Below, in pieces: positions 44,795-55,549 of a stretch of DNA of 64,000 bases. Numbering within the stretch: the first letter of the stretch is position 1; each line of letters begins with the position of its first letter. Location: positions 178,247 to 242,246 of the forward strand of contig NZ_LMIE01000029.1 in assembly GCF_001428625.1 (NCBI RefSeq), read 5' to 3'. This DNA is from Hydrogenophaga sp. Root209. GTDB lineage: Bacteria; Pseudomonadota; Gammaproteobacteria; Burkholderiales; Burkholderiaceae_C. Made by a program: the position numbers and the translations under genes. A model generated the notes under the pieces. It saw only the letters and a list, made by a program, of their open reading frames with translations. It was not told where the DNA came from and made no database searches.

Positions 44795-46014
44795 CAGCGG
44801 CCTCCCGCAGCCGCGGCCAGGGCGGACAGGGTCGCTTCCGGACGCGGCAGTTCGCTGTCGACCAGATCGCGGCGCAGGCGACCCAGCAAGGCTTGCGCGC
44901 TGGCCACCCGGGGTGCGCCGGTGTCGAAGTAGCGCGCGATGGACGCCTCCACCGCAACCACGTCGGCCTGGCTGGCGGCCATGTGCCGGGCCAGCAGCCC
45001 CAGACGGGCGTTGAGCAGCTTCAGCTTGATGTTTTCGCGCAGGAAAAACGCTTGCTCGGGCGCCAGCAACGCGGCCTCGGGCCGGTCAATGCGGCTCACA
45101 CGAACCAGCTCGCGGCCACTGCGCGTGACCTCGGTCCAGGTGCGCTCCCACAAGGCGCTCCACCAGCCGGAGACACGCGTCCAGCCTTGGCTGAATCCAC
45201 CCGGCTCGGCATCCGGCTCGCTCTCCAGAGCGGGCTCCTGGGCTGCGGGGGCGGCTGGCGCAGCGATGACGGGCGTGGCAGGGCTCTTCGCAGCCACCGG
45301 CGCGGGCTCCGCTGCGGTCTTGCGTGCGGCAGGCGCCGCCGCCTTCTGCAAGCCCACCTGGTTGAGCACGGGCCACTCGTCCACCTGCCGAGCCAACTCG
45401 TCCAGCCGCAAGGCCAGCGCGGGGATGTCGGCCAGCGGGGCGGCCTGGATGCGTTCGATGTCGCGTGCAATGGCGCGCTGCACCGGGTTCAGCCGTGGCT
45501 GGGCGGCTCGGGCAATGCGCTGGTCCGCTGCCTGGAGCGCAGAGATGATCGGCTGGGCGCTGCCGGTGAGCTGGGCCTGCTGCTGCGCGAGCTTCACTGC
45601 CGACTCCAGGTCTTGCACCAGGTTGTCGTCGCGCGAGCGTGAGAGCGCCAGCATGAGTTCTTCGAGCTGGCTGCGCTGCAGGCTCACTTCGGACAAGCGC
45701 ACCTCCGCCACGGCCAGCCGCGCCTGCAGCTCCTGCGCCAGCGCCTCGGCCTGTGCGGCCATGGTGCGAGCCTCCACGGCCTGCTCGCCGCTGTCTTGGG
45801 CGCGGCGGGCCAGCTCCTGTTGGGTGAGGCTGAGCTTTTGCCACAGCAAGCCGGCCAGCACGAGCGCCAGCGCGGCCAGCAGCACGGCCAGCCACGTCAG
45901 CCCCGAGCCGGGTCGGCGCCCCGCTGCAGCAGCAGACAGCGGCGCTGCGTGGATCGGCACCGCGGTGGGCGCCGCGGTGTCGGTGGAGGGGTGAACAGGT
46001 TGGTTGGAGCTCAT
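44794..46014 (-). CDS. hemX: HemX-like membrane protein (uroporphyrinogen-III methyltransferase-related)
   Basis: A 406-residue inner-membrane protein with one helix at about 38-60 and a large, coiled-coil-rich periplasmic part. The HemX family region includes FFLRENIKLKLLNARLGLLA near residue 330. It lacks any SAM-methyltransferase motif. It is coupled by ATGA to hemD and by TGATG to hemY. An Ala/Pro-rich insert lies at about 220-260. Confidence 0.88.
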   Translation of the reverse strand: MSSNQPVHPSTDTAAPTAVPIHAAPLSAAAAGRRPGSGLTWLAVLLAALALVLAGLLWQKLSLTQQELARRAQDSGEQAVEARTMAAQAEALAQELQARLAVAEVRLSEVSLQRSQLEELMLALSRSRDDNLVQDLESAVKLAQQQAQLTGSAQPIISALQAADQRIARAAQPRLNPVQRAIARDIERIQAAPLADIPALALRLDELARQVDEWPVLNQVGLQKAAAPAARKTAAEPAPVAAKSPATPVIAAPAAPAAQEPALESEPDAEPGGFSQGWTRVSGWWSALWERTWTEVTRSGRELVRVSRIDRPEAALLAPEQAFFLRENIKLKLLNARLGLLARHMAASQADVVAVEASIARYFDTGAPRVASAQALLGRLRRDLVDSELPRPEATLSALAAAAGGR

Positions 46015-46874
46015 GGTGCAGTGCACTCTGATTCTAGGACGCGCAACACGTCGGGCAGGCTGGGACGTGATTCGATCACACGCCCGAAGCCCGCGTTGCG
46101 CGCAGCCTGGGCAATGCGCGGATGCGTCACCAGCGCCGTGACCGCCGTCCAGCGGGCCGATGGCTGCGCCACGCACAGCGCAGCCAGCGCCTCGGAACTG
46201 CTGAACAGCCACACACTGCCTGCCAGGGTCGCCTGCGCCACGAGCGCACGATCGGCATCGTCGAACACCGGCGGGCGTCGTTCGTAGGCCACACAGCCTT
46301 CCACCCGGGCACCCCGGGCCTCGCATTGCCGAATCAACCAGTCGCGCCCATGCCCGGGCACAGAGCCCTCGGCTGCAGGCGCTTCCATGGTCGATCCCCG
46401 CACGATGAGGATCCGGCTTCCCGCCACCACCTGCGGGGCGACCACGGGCCAGAGATGCTCGGAATCGAATTGCGCGGCGTCGGCTGCCGGCGAGTCGATG
46501 CGCTCGGGTGCAATGCCCAAGGCGCCGAGCGCCTGTTCGAGCTGGCGCGCCGTGCCAGGCCCGGGGGCCCAGAAGCGTGTTTTGAATGGCGCCAGCGGAC
46601 GCGCAACCGCCTCTTCGGCAAAAAAATGGCTCACGGCCGCGCCGCTCACGAACAGCAGCGCATCGACTTGTGACCAGTTCGCGCGCCAGAACTGCAAGGC
46701 AGCCCTGGCCTCGACGGACGCCGGCTCGCCAATGTCGATCAGGGGCAGTGCCTGCGCTGGCCACCCCTGGGCGCGCAGCGCTTGCACCCAGTGGGCGGCT
46801 TCACCCGCGGGACGGGTGACGATCAGTCGCGCCAGGCGGCTGGGCACGGGCCGCTGGGCGGTGGTCTCGCTCAA
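46011..46874 (-). CDS. hemD: Uroporphyrinogen-III synthase
   Basis: A 287-residue enzyme that cyclises and inverts ring D of hydroxymethylbilane. The sequence is divergent, as usual for HemD, but the start LARLIVTRPAGEAAHWVQAL, the WLFSSSEALAAL segment and the end VTHPRIAQAARNAGF are family-typical. A TTG start is used because GGAGG lies nine bases before it and four bases after the hemC stop; the ATG-containing extension would lie inside hemC. Confidence 0.88.
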   Translation of the reverse strand: MSETTAQRPVPSRLARLIVTRPAGEAAHWVQALRAQGWPAQALPLIDIGEPASVEARAALQFWRANWSQVDALLFVSGAAVSHFFAEEAVARPLAPFKTRFWAPGPGTARQLEQALGALGIAPERIDSPAADAAQFDSEHLWPVVAPQVVAGSRILIVRGSTMEAPAAEGSVPGHGRDWLIRQCEARGARVEGCVAYERRPPVFDDADRALVAQATLAGSVWLFSSSEALAALCVAQPSARWTAVTALVTHPRIAQAARNAGFGRVIESRPSLPDVLRVLESECTAP

Positions 46875-46878
46875 GGCC

Positions 46879-47832
46879 TCAGACCTCCACCAACGGCGGT
46901 GTGGCGCCGGCCGCGCGCAGGTCGGCGGCCACGCGCTGGCCCAGCGCCTCGGCCTCGGCCAGCGTGTGCACGCGCGCCTGCCCGCTCGCCCGCACCACGG
47001 CATGCCGGCCTTGCGGATCGCCCCAGGCGGCGTCGAGCTTCAGCGTGCCGTCTGCCTGCCAGTCGGCGTAGGCCGCCAGGGGCATGGAGCAGCTGCCACC
47101 CATGGCGCGCGATACGGTGCGCTCGGCCGCCACGCGCTGCCAGCTGGCGGTGTGCGCGAGCGGCGCCAGCGCATCGACGAGGTCTTGCCGATCCGATCGC
47201 ACCTCGATGCCCAAAGCCCCCTGGCCGGCGGCGGGCAACGAGTCGGCCGGCTCGAAGATGTGGCGGATGCGCTGGCCCAGGCCCAGCCGCTTGAGGCCGG
47301 CCGCGGCCAGCACGATGGCGTGGTACTGGCCTTCGTCGAGCTTGCGCAGGCGCGTGTCCAGGTTGCCGCGCAGGGGTTCGATGCGCACATCGGTGCGGCC
47401 CAGGCGGTCCAGCGATTCGCGCAACAGCACCAGGCGGCGCAGGCTGGAGGTGCCCACCACCGCGTTTGCCGGCAACTCGGCCAGCGTTGCGCAACCCGGC
47501 GACACCCAGGCATCGCGCGGGTCTTCGCGCTCCATCACGCAGGCCAGCGCAAAGCCGTCGGGCAGCTGCATCGGCACGTCCTTGAGCGAATGCACCGCGA
47601 TGTCGGCGCGGCCCTCTGCCAGCGCCACTTCGAGTTCCTTGACGAACAAGCCCTTGCCACCGACCTTGGACAGGCTGCGGTCCAGAATCTGGTCGCCCAG
47701 CGTGGTCATGCCCAGCAGCGCCACCCGGTGGCCCAGGCCTTCCAGCAAGGCCTTGACGTGTTCGGCCTGCCACAACGCCAGACGGCTCTCGCGGGTGGCG
47801 ATGGTGATGGCCTGGGAGGTGGAAGTGGACAT
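46879..47832 (-). CDS. hemC: Hydroxymethylbilane synthase (porphobilinogen deaminase)
   Basis: A 317-residue enzyme that polymerises four porphobilinogens. Motifs: [37 protein letters not shown] (in part), [28 protein letters not shown] and [11 protein letters not shown], where the Cys carries the dipyrromethane cofactor. It is the first gene of hemCDXY and diverges from ppc across about 150 bases. Confidence 0.96.
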   Translation of the reverse strand: MSTSTSQAITIATRESRLALWQAEHVKALLEGLGHRVALLGMTTLGDQILDRSLSKVGGKGLFVKELEVALAEGRADIAVHSLKDVPMQLPDGFALACVMEREDPRDAWVSPGCATLAELPANAVVGTSSLRRLVLLRESLDRLGRTDVRIEPLRGNLDTRLRKLDEGQYHAIVLAAAGLKRLGLGQRIRHIFEPADSLPAAGQGALGIEVRSDRQDLVDALAPLAHTASWQRVAAERTVSRAMGGSCSMPLAAYADWQADGTLKLDAAWGDPQGRHAVVRASGQARVHTLAEAEALGQRVAADLRAAGATPPLVEV

Positions 47833-47986
47833 GAAGGGAGGGGAGGATCTGGGGGCGGCACAACGCGCGGAATTTGGTACCCGGTTCGTAACCGGGCAGG
47901 GTGTTTTTGGATGCTAGCATGACCCTTCGACCGGGTTTTCTCCAGATCACCCGGCCCCGTCGGCAGGCCTCTCATCTCACAACACC

Positions 47987-50821
47987 ATGAGCCGAACGAT
48001 CGCGCAAACCCGCCCCCGCCCCTCCAGCCGCGCCGACAAGGACCAGCCGCTCATCGACGACATCCGCCTGCTGGGTCGCATCCTGGGCGATGTGATCCGC
48101 GAGCAGGAAGGCCTGGCGGCCTTTGAGCTGATCGAACAGATCCGCCAGCTCTCGGTCGCGTTCCGACGCCACGCCGACCAGTCGGCCGACAAGGCGCTCA
48201 AGAAGCTGCTCAAGGGCCTGAGCGGTGACCAGACGGTGAGCGTGATCCGCGCCTTCACCTACTTCAGTCACCTGGCCAACCTGGCCGAGGACCGCCACCA
48301 CATCCGCCGCCGCGCCGTGCACGAGCGCGCCGGTGAGCTGCAGGAAGGCAGTCTGGCGCGCACGCTGCAGCGCCTGCACAAGGCCGGCATCGCACCGGGC
48401 GCCATCGTCGACACGCTGGCACACAGCCACATCTCGCCCGTGCTCACGGCCCACCCCACCGAAGTGCAACGCAAGAGCATCCTGGACGCCGAGCGCGCCA
48501 TCGCGCGGCTGCTCGGCGAGCGCGACGAACAGGAGCGCCTGCCGCGCGAGCGCGACGACATCGAGGCGCAGATCCGCGCCCGTGTCACCCAGCTCTGGCA
48601 AACGCGCCTGCTGCGCTTCACCAAGCTGACCGTGGCCGACGAGATCGAGAATGCGCTGAGCTACTACGAGGCCACCTTCCTTACGCAGATTCCGCGTCTG
48701 TACCGCGAGCTCGAGGAAGGTCTGGGCGACAGTGGCGGGAACGCCGTGATCGCGCCCTTCCTGCGCATGGGCCAGTGGATCGGTGGCGACCGGGATGGCA
48801 ACCCCAACGTGACCGCGCAGACACTCGAACTTGCGCTGCACAGCCAGGCCGACATGGTGCTGCGCCACCATCTCACCCAACTGCACCACCTGGGCGCCGA
48901 GCTTTCCGTGTCGGCCATGCTCACCAGCGTGAGCCAGGCCATGCAAGCCCTGGCCAAGCGCTCGCCCGACACCAATGCCCACCGACAGGACGAGCCCTAC
49001 CGCCGCGCACTCACCGGCATGTACGCGCGCCTCGCGGCCACGCTTCACCACCTCACCGGCGGCGAGGCGGCGCGCCACGCCGTGGCTCCACAAGACGCCT
49101 ACATCAGCGCAGCCGAGCTGCTCGACGACCTGCGCACCATCGAAGACTCGCTCAAGTCGCACCACGGCGCCGCACTGGCGCGCGCGCGCCTGCAGCCGCT
49201 GATGCGCGCCGTGCAGGTGTTCGGCTTTCATCTGGCCACGGTCGACCTGCGGCAAAGCTCAGACAAACACGAGGAGGTGGTGGCGGAGCTGCTCGCCACG
49301 GCGCGCATCGAGCCGCACTATTCGCAACTCGACGAGGCCGGCAAGCGCGTCGTGCTGCTTCGCCAGCTCAACGACGCGCGACCCTTGCGCGTGCCCGGTG
49401 TTGCCTATTCGGCCCACACGCTGGGCGAACTGGCCATCTTCGACACCGCGCGCAGCGGGCGCGAGCGCTTCGGCGCGCAGGCCATTCGCCACGCCATCAT
49501 CAGCCACACCGAAACCGTGAGCGACCTGCTGGAGGTGCTGCTGCTGCAAAAAGAGGCTGGGCTGATGCGCGGCACGCTGAATGACGACGCGGTGTGCGAC
49601 CTGATCGTGGTGCCGCTGTTCGAGACCATCGAAGATCTTGCGCAGTCCGCACCCATCATGCGCGAGTACCTGGCCCTGCCCGGCGTGCGCGCCATGGTCG
49701 AACGGGGCGCGGCCGACGGCTACTGCGAGCAGGACATCATGCTGGGCTACTCCGACAGCAACAAGGACGGCGGCATCTTCACCAGCAACTGGGAGTTGTA
49801 CCGGGCCGAGATCGCGTTGGTCGAGTTGTTCGACACCCTCAACCAGGGCCGGGAAAGACCCATCCAGTTGCGGATGTTCCATGGTCGAGGCGGCACCGTG
49901 GGACGTGGCGGCGGTCCAAGTTTTCAGGCCATCCTGGCGCAGCCGCCGGGCACGGTGCGCGGCCAGATCCGCCTCACAGAACAGGGCGAGGTGATCGGCT
50001 CCAAGTACGCCAACCCGGAAATCGGCCGGCGCAACCTCGAAACCCTGGTGGCCGCCACGCTGGAGGCCACGCTGCTCAAGCCCACGCGCAACGCCCCCGC
50101 CGCTTTCCTGGCCGCCGCCGACGAGCTCTCGCGCCAGAGCATGGCCGCCTACCGCGCACTGGTCTACGACACCCCGCGCTTCGCCGAGTACTTCTTCGCA
50201 TCCACACCGATCCGCGAGATCGCCGAGCTCAACATCGGCTCGCGCCCGGCCTCGCGCAAGGCCACGCAGAAGATCGAGGACCTGCGCGCGATACCCTGGG
50301 GCTTCAGCTGGGGCCAGTGCCGCCTCACGCTGCCGGGCTGGTACGGGTTTGGTTCGGCGGTGCACACCTTCCTGCACCGCGACGGCCCCAAAGGCGTGGC
50401 CGCACAAAAGGCGCTGCTGCAAAAGATGGTGAAGCAGTGGCCGTTTTTCAGCACCCTGCTCTCCAACATGGACATGGTGCTGGCCAAGAGCGATCTGGCG
50501 CTCGCCTCGTTGTATTCAGAGCTGGTGCCCGACAAGCGCCTGCGCAAGCAGGTGTTCACCGCCATCGAGGCCGAGTGGCACCGCACGGCCGATGCGCTGG
50601 CGCTCATCACCGGTGAAAAGCAGCGCCTGGTCAACAACGCCGCACTGCAGCGCTCCATGCGCCACCGTTTCCCTTACATCGACCCGCTGCACCACCTGCA
50701 GGTGGAACTGGTGCGGCGCTACCGCGCTGGTGAAAACGACGCCGATCGCAACGAACGCGTGCGCCGCGGCATCCACATTTCGATCAACGGCATCGCGGCC
50801 GGCCTGCGAAACACAGGGTGA
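47987..50821 (+). CDS. ppc: Phosphoenolpyruvate carboxylase
   Basis: A 944-residue cytoplasmic enzyme that carboxylates phosphoenolpyruvate to oxaloacetate, replenishing the citric-acid cycle. The signature [11 protein letters not shown] holds the catalytic His, and [20 protein letters not shown] and [15 protein letters not shown] form the active site. [20 protein letters not shown] lies before the C-terminal Asn-Thr-Gly, which in E. coli helps bind the aspartate inhibitor. Length is normal. Divergent hemC next door is the usual beta-proteobacterial order. Confidence 0.96.
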   Translation: MSRTIAQTRPRPSSRADKDQPLIDDIRLLGRILGDVIREQEGLAAFELIEQIRQLSVAFRRHADQSADKALKKLLKGLSGDQTVSVIRAFTYFSHLANLAEDRHHIRRRAVHERAGELQEGSLARTLQRLHKAGIAPGAIVDTLAHSHISPVLTAHPTEVQRKSILDAERAIARLLGERDEQERLPRERDDIEAQIRARVTQLWQTRLLRFTKLTVADEIENALSYYEATFLTQIPRLYRELEEGLGDSGGNAVIAPFLRMGQWIGGDRDGNPNVTAQTLELALHSQADMVLRHHLTQLHHLGAELSVSAMLTSVSQAMQALAKRSPDTNAHRQDEPYRRALTGMYARLAATLHHLTGGEAARHAVAPQDAYISAAELLDDLRTIEDSLKSHHGAALARARLQPLMRAVQVFGFHLATVDLRQSSDKHEEVVAELLATARIEPHYSQLDEAGKRVVLLRQLNDARPLRVPGVAYSAHTLGELAIFDTARSGRERFGAQAIRHAIISHTETVSDLLEVLLLQKEAGLMRGTLNDDAVCDLIVVPLFETIEDLAQSAPIMREYLALPGVRAMVERGAADGYCEQDIMLGYSDSNKDGGIFTSNWELYRAEIALVELFDTLNQGRERPIQLRMFHGRGGTVGRGGGPSFQAILAQPPGTVRGQIRLTEQGEVIGSKYANPEIGRRNLETLVAATLEATLLKPTRNAPAAFLAAADELSRQSMAAYRALVYDTPRFAEYFFASTPIREIAELNIGSRPASRKATQKIEDLRAIPWGFSWGQCRLTLPGWYGFGSAVHTFLHRDGPKGVAAQKALLQKMVKQWPFFSTLLSNMDMVLAKSDLALASLYSELVPDKRLRKQVFTAIEAEWHRTADALALITGEKQRLVNNAALQRSMRHRFPYIDPLHHLQVELVRRYRAGENDADRNERVRRGIHISINGIAAGLRNTG

Positions 50822-50845
50822 ATGGGTAAAACCTAAAATGACTCG

Positions 50846-51703
50846 GTGAACACATTGACCAACGCCGACCTGCACTGCCACTCCGTCGTCTCCGACGGCA
50901 CCCTCACGCCCGAGGCGCTGGCGCAGCGCGCCCAGGCCAACGGCGTGGAGCTGTGGGCCCTGACCGACCACGATGAACTCGGGGGACAGGATCGTGCCAT
51001 GGCGGCTGCGCGTGAGGTGGGCATGAATTACCTCACAGGCGTCGAGATCTCGGTGACCTTCCTCGGCATCACGGTGCACATCGTCGGCCTGGGCATGGAC
51101 CACACGCATCCCGCGCTCTTGACCGGCCTGCGGGCCACGCGCGGCGGGCGCGAACAGCGGGCCCGCGACATGAGCGAAGACCTCGCCCGCGTGGGCATCA
51201 AAGGTGTCTATGAAGGCGCCTTGAAGTACGTGGGCAACCCCGAACTCATCTCTCGCTCCCACTTCGCGCGCTATCTGGTGGAAATAGGCGTGAGCAAGGA
51301 CACCAACGACGTCTTTCGCAAATACATCACCGAGGGCAAACCCGGCTTCGTGCCACACCGCTGGGCCAAGCTGGCCGACGCGGTGGGCTGGATCACGCAG
51401 TCCGGCGGCGTGGCCGTGATCGCCCACCCGGGCCGCTACAAGCTCACGCCCAATGAAGAGTTCGCGCTGTTCACCGAATTCAAGAACCACGGCGGTCAGG
51501 CGGTGGAGGTGATGACCGGTGCGCACAACCAGTCCGACTACGCGAAGTACGCGGGCTACTGCCAGGAATTCGGCCTCGCCGCATCGCGCGGCAGCGATTT
51601 CCACAGCCCGGAAGAGAGCCACATGGACCTGGGCAAACTGCCCGACCTGCCCGGCAGCGTCACGCCGGTGTGGGAGCTGCTGCAGTCGCGCATCCTGCAG
51701 TGA
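50846..51703 (+). CDS. rnm: PHP-domain phosphoesterase (3',5'-nucleoside bisphosphate phosphatase / RNase AM)
   Basis: A 285-residue PHP-family enzyme like E. coli YciV (RnmA). Metal-site motifs: DLHCHSVVSDG, ALTDHDELGG, EISVTFLGITVHIVGLG, VIAHPGRYKL and ASRGSDFHS. The family hydrolyses pAp-type bisphosphates and trims 5' ends of RNA. The GTG start lies six bases after TAAAAT-like sequence, so the mRNA leader may be very short. Its stop overlaps the next gene (TGATG). Confidence 0.9.
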   Translation: MNTLTNADLHCHSVVSDGTLTPEALAQRAQANGVELWALTDHDELGGQDRAMAAAREVGMNYLTGVEISVTFLGITVHIVGLGMDHTHPALLTGLRATRGGREQRARDMSEDLARVGIKGVYEGALKYVGNPELISRSHFARYLVEIGVSKDTNDVFRKYITEGKPGFVPHRWAKLADAVGWITQSGGVAVIAHPGRYKLTPNEEFALFTEFKNHGGQAVEVMTGAHNQSDYAKYAGYCQEFGLAASRGSDFHSPEESHMDLGKLPDLPGSVTPVWELLQSRILQ

Positions 51704-52611
51704 TGGTGGAGCCGACGCGCTATCCGCCCGCGCAGGCCGCGCTGGGCATCGCCTTTCTGGTCCTGGCCACGGCATTCTTTGCCGTGCTGGACACCACCGT
51801 GAAGTACGTCGGCGCCTTTGTGCCCGTGCTGATGGCTGTGTGGTTCCGCTACGCGTTCCACGCCGTGTTGGTCACGGCGGTCATGCTGCCATTGCGCGGG
51901 CGCAGCCTGCTGCAAACCGCCCACCCCCGCTTCCAGGTGTTGCGAGGTGCCTTGCTGCTGGCCGTGAGCGCGATTTCGTTCGTCGCCCTGCAGTACATGC
52001 CGGTGGGCGAATTCACCGCCATCGTCATGATCACGCCGCTGGTGGTCACGCTGCTGGCTGCGCTGTTCCTGCGCGAGCGCGTGTCGCCGCTGCGCTGGGT
52101 GCTGGTGTGCGGCGGCTTCGCCGGCGCGCTGCTGGTGGTGCAACCCGGTGGTGATGTGATCGGCTGGGCCAGTCTGCTGCCGCTGGTGATGGTGTTCACC
52201 TACGCCTGGTTCCAGATTCTGACCAGCAAGATGGCGCGAACCGAAGACCCCATGACCATGCATTTCTACACCGGCTGGGTCGGCGCGCTGCTCGCCAGCC
52301 TGGTGCTGCCCGTGGTGTGGCAGACCGTGCCCGACGCAGCCACCTTCGCGCTCCTGTGCCTGATCGGCCTCATGGGCACCGTCGGTCATTTTCTGCTGAT
52401 CCTGGCGTTCAAACGCACGCAGGCGTCCACGCTCACGCCCTACCTCTACGGCCAGATCGGCTTCGCCATGTTCTGTGGCTGGGTCGTGTTCGGCCATGTG
52501 CCGGGCCGCCTGGAGCTCATCGGCATTGCGATGATCGTTCTGTGCGGCGCCACCGCCAGCTGGCTCACCGCGCGTGACCGACGCCTGCCAGTGGACCAAC
52601 CCGAGGCTTGA
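51703..52611 (+). CDS. EamA/DMT family transporter
   Basis: A 302-residue inner-membrane protein with ten helices in two EamA repeats (FFAVLDTTVKYVGAFVPVLM; GEFTAIVMITPLVVTLLAAL). It is a probable metabolite exporter of the RhaT/S-adenosylmethionine-carrier branch. Translation is coupled to the PHP phosphatase by TGATG. The substrate is unknown. Confidence 0.88.
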   Translation: MVEPTRYPPAQAALGIAFLVLATAFFAVLDTTVKYVGAFVPVLMAVWFRYAFHAVLVTAVMLPLRGRSLLQTAHPRFQVLRGALLLAVSAISFVALQYMPVGEFTAIVMITPLVVTLLAALFLRERVSPLRWVLVCGGFAGALLVVQPGGDVIGWASLLPLVMVFTYAWFQILTSKMARTEDPMTMHFYTGWVGALLASLVLPVVWQTVPDAATFALLCLIGLMGTVGHFLLILAFKRTQASTLTPYLYGQIGFAMFCGWVVFGHVPGRLELIGIAMIVLCGATASWLTARDRRLPVDQPEA

Positions 52612-52617
52612 GCGGGA

Positions 52618-52633
52618 TCACAATCGCGCCATG
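52618..52633 (+). promoter_or_regulatory. Start-proximal CACAAT motif before yciO
   Basis: TCACAATCGCGCCATG includes a -10-like CACAAT six bases before the ATG, leaving no room for a ribosome site. The same 16 bases precede the Smr-domain gene at 61498-61513. This is compatible with a leaderless or near-leaderless mRNA. Confidence 0.35.
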
Positions 52634-53266
52634 TCCCAGTTCTTCGAAGTCCATCCCGACAATCCCCAGCCGCGCCTGCTCAAGCAGGCGGTGCAGTTGC
52701 TCGAGCGCGGTGGCGTGCTGGCCGTGCCCACCGATTCGAGCTACGCCCTGGTCTGCCACCTCGACGACAAGACAGCAGCCGACAGCCTTCGCCGCATTCG
52801 GCAGGTGGACGACAAGCACCACCTCACGCTGATCTGCCGCGACCTGAGTGAACTCGCCAGCTACGCTCGGGTCGACAACCGCCAGTACCGGCTGCTCAAA
52901 CTCGCAACACCTGGCCCCTACACCTTCATCCTGGAGGCCAGCAAGGAGGTGCCGCGGCGCCTGAGCCACCCCTCGCGCAAGACCATCGGCCTGCGCGTGC
53001 CCGAGCACAAGACACTGCTGGAGCTGCTCGGCCTGCATGGTGCGCCGTTGCTCTCCACCACGCTCATCCTGCCCGGCCAGAGCCATCCGCTGAACGACGC
53101 CCAGGAGATCCGCGAACGTCTGCAGCACGAGCTGGCCGGCGTGATCGACGCCGGGGCCTGTGCGCTGGAGCCCACCACGGTGATCGACCTCACGCCGATG
53201 GGCAGTGGCGGGGAACCCGAAGTGATCCGCGCAGGTCAGGGCGCCCTCGGTCCACTCGGGCTCTGA
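52631..53266 (+). CDS. yciO: YciO/Sua5/YrdC family protein
   Basis: A 211-residue protein with the YrdC-like fold (GGVLAVPTDSSYALVCHLDD, KHHLTLICRDLSELASYARV, GPYTFILEASKEVPRRL, TIGLRVPEH). The KRH/SN threonylcarbamoyl-AMP signature is only partly kept, as in E. coli YciO, which is thought to act on or repair threonylcarbamoyl-type adenylates; a true TsaC would be a different gene. No ribosome site is evident before the ATG. Confidence 0.88.
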   Translation: MSQFFEVHPDNPQPRLLKQAVQLLERGGVLAVPTDSSYALVCHLDDKTAADSLRRIRQVDDKHHLTLICRDLSELASYARVDNRQYRLLKLATPGPYTFILEASKEVPRRLSHPSRKTIGLRVPEHKTLLELLGLHGAPLLSTTLILPGQSHPLNDAQEIRERLQHELAGVIDAGACALEPTTVIDLTPMGSGGEPEVIRAGQGALGPLGL

Positions 53267-53329
53267 GCCACCCCGGCTGGGCTCTCGCCCAGTCTGGGAC
53301 AATACGCGTTTGCCCTCAGCGCACCCTCC

Positions 53330-53998
53330 ATGGATTTCGCCCAGATCGTTCAAACCGTCGCCCTCTACGCCATTCCGGTGCTGTTCGCCATCACGCTGCA
53401 CGAGGCAGCGCATGGTTACGCGGCCCGGCACTTCGGCGACCGCACCGCCGAACTCATGGGACGCATCACGCTCAACCCGGTCAAGCACATCGATCCGGTG
53501 GGCACCATCGCGATGCCGTTGATCCTGTACTTCGCCACCGCCGGGGCCTTCCTGTTCGGCTATGCCAAGCCGGTGCCGGTCAACTTCGGGCGCCTGCGCA
53601 ACCCCAAGCGCGACATGGTGTGGGTCGCACTTGCCGGGCCCGGTGCCAACCTGTTCCAGGCGATCGCCTGGACCATGCTGCTCTATGTGCTGGCCGCGAT
53701 GGGCGTGCAGGAACAGTTCTTCCTGCAGATGTGCCGCGCGGGCGTGCTGGTGAATCTGGTCATGTTCGCTTTCAACCTCTTTCCCCTCCCCCCGCTGGAC
53801 GGCGGGCGCATTCTGGTGGGCCTGCTGCCCATGCGCCAGGCCGAGCTGGTCTCACGCGTCGAGCCTTGGGGTTTCTTCATCGTCATGGCCTTGGTCATCA
53901 GCGGTGTGGTGGGCAACCTCTGGCTGCGTCCATTGATGATGCTCACCGGCAGCCTCATTGAGGTGCTGCTCACGCCGCTTCGCCTGTTGATTCTCTGA
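53330..53998 (+). CDS. Site-2-protease-like M50 family membrane protease
   Basis: A 222-residue inner-membrane metalloprotease. The zinc motif HEAAH lies in ITLHEAAHGYAARHFGD near residue 24, and the third ligand Asp is in NLFPLPPLDGGRI near 160. About five membrane helices; there is no PDZ domain, as in the short rhomboid-neighbour type of S2P. Its substrate is unknown. It lies nine bases before trpS. Confidence 0.9.
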   Translation: MDFAQIVQTVALYAIPVLFAITLHEAAHGYAARHFGDRTAELMGRITLNPVKHIDPVGTIAMPLILYFATAGAFLFGYAKPVPVNFGRLRNPKRDMVWVALAGPGANLFQAIAWTMLLYVLAAMGVQEQFFLQMCRAGVLVNLVMFAFNLFPLPPLDGGRILVGLLPMRQAELVSRVEPWGFFIVMALVISGVVGNLWLRPLMMLTGSLIEVLLTPLRLLIL

Positions 53999-54007
53999 AC
54001 CCTGCCC

Positions 54008-55300
54008 ATGAAAACCCAACGCGTCCTCACCGGCATCACCACATCGGGCACACCCCATCTGGGCAACTACGTCGGCGCCATCCGTCCCACCGTGCGCGCC
54101 AGCCGCCTGGACCAGGTGGAGAGCTTTTACTTCCTGGCCGACTACCACGCGCTCATCAAGGTGGGCGAGCCCGCACGCGTGCAGCGCTCCACGCTGGAAA
54201 TCGCCGCCACCTGGCTGGCCTGCGGGCTCGACCCCGAGAAGGTCACCTTCTACCGCCAGTCGGACATTCCCGAGATTCCTGAACTCACCTGGTTCCTGAC
54301 CTGTGTGACCGGCAAGGGCGTGCTCAACCGCGCGCACGCCTACAAGGCGTCGGTCGACAAGAACACCGCGGCCAACGCCGACCCTGACGCTGGCGTGACC
54401 GCCGGACTCTTCATGTACCCGGTGCTGATGGCGGCCGACATCCTCATGTTCAACGCGCACCAGGTGCCGGTGGGGCGTGACCAGATCCAGCACATCGAGA
54501 TGGCGCGCGACATCGCGGCCAGTTTCAACCACCTCTACGGCGAACACTTCACGCTGCCCGAGGCCGCCATCGAAGAACACGTGGCCACCCTGCCCGGGCT
54601 TGATGGCCGCAAGATGAGCAAGAGCTACGACAACACCATCCCGCTGTTCGTGCCGCGCGAGCAGTTGAAGAAACTCATCATGGGCATCGTGACCGACTCG
54701 CGCGCACCGGGCGAGCCCAAGTCCACCGATGGTTCCGCGCTGTTCCAGCTCTACCAGGCCTTCGCCTCGACCGAAGAAACCGCTGCGCTGGCAAAAGCCT
54801 ACGCCGACGGCATCGCCTGGGGCGAGGCCAAGCAGGTCTTGTTCGAACGCCTTGACCGGGAAATTGCACCGCTTCGTTTGGTCTACGACGAATTGATTCA
54901 GGAGCCCGAGCGGATTGAAAAGACCTTGAAAGCAGGCGCTGAAAAAGCACGCGCCATCGCCACGCCATTCACATCAAAACTGCGCCACGCCGTCGGGTTG
55001 CGCCCGCTTCAGTTGGCGGCGGCTCCCGTGGTCAGCAAGGGCAGCAAGAGTGCTGCCCCCAGTTTCAAGCAATACCGGGAACCGGACGGCCTGTTCTATT
55101 TCAAGCTGCTCGACGCCCAGGGCGCGCTTCTTCTGCAAAGCACCGGCTTCACCGCTCCACGTGATGCGGCTCAAGCCATGATGCGCCTGCAACGCGAAGG
55201 CAACGTGGCGCTGGAAGCCCTGTCGGGTCAGCTGGCGTCCCGTGGCGATCCTGCGGCAGTGTCGGCTGCACTGCAGTCCTTCAGCGAGCAGGCCGACTGA
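54008..55300 (+). CDS. trpS: Tryptophanyl-tRNA synthetase with C-terminal DUF1508-like extension
   Basis: A 430-residue class I synthetase charging tRNA-Trp. HIGH-type motif GTPHLGNYVGA is at about 16-26 and the KMSKS loop in GRKMSKSYDN near 199. The catalytic and anticodon parts end around residue 335. The remaining ~95 residues include FKQYREPDGLFYFKLLDAQG and LLLQSTGFTAPRDAAQAM, which resemble one YegP/DUF1508 repeat. E. coli TrpS is 334 residues, so this tail is extra. Confidence 0.93.
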   Translation: MKTQRVLTGITTSGTPHLGNYVGAIRPTVRASRLDQVESFYFLADYHALIKVGEPARVQRSTLEIAATWLACGLDPEKVTFYRQSDIPEIPELTWFLTCVTGKGVLNRAHAYKASVDKNTAANADPDAGVTAGLFMYPVLMAADILMFNAHQVPVGRDQIQHIEMARDIAASFNHLYGEHFTLPEAAIEEHVATLPGLDGRKMSKSYDNTIPLFVPREQLKKLIMGIVTDSRAPGEPKSTDGSALFQLYQAFASTEETAALAKAYADGIAWGEAKQVLFERLDREIAPLRLVYDELIQEPERIEKTLKAGAEKARAIATPFTSKLRHAVGLRPLQLAAAPVVSKGSKSAAPSFKQYREPDGLFYFKLLDAQGALLLQSTGFTAPRDAAQAMMRLQREGNVALEALSGQLASRGDPAAVSAALQSFSEQAD

Positions 55301-55549
55301 ACCCGCGTGACCCCGGCACGGCAAAGATCCCCACTGACGGCCTCACCGGAGGGTGCCTGCTTTTGGCTAACATCCCGCTTCCCATGCGCGTACCATGTAG
55401 GGTATTCGATGGAAGCCCCATGACGCGCGACGCATATCGTGCAACAAGTCCCATCTCCGAACTGTTTTCGCCGGAGGCGGCTATCGCCAAAGGTTAAAGT
55501 TGCCGATATGCTCTTCGGTTGAAACCATTTATTACCAGCACAGCCCGAT
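55301..55549. other. Intergenic region before the response regulator
   Basis: These 249 bases are less GC-rich than the surroundings and should hold the response-regulator promoter. I see no RNA gene, repeat or clear operator in it. Confidence 0.4.
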
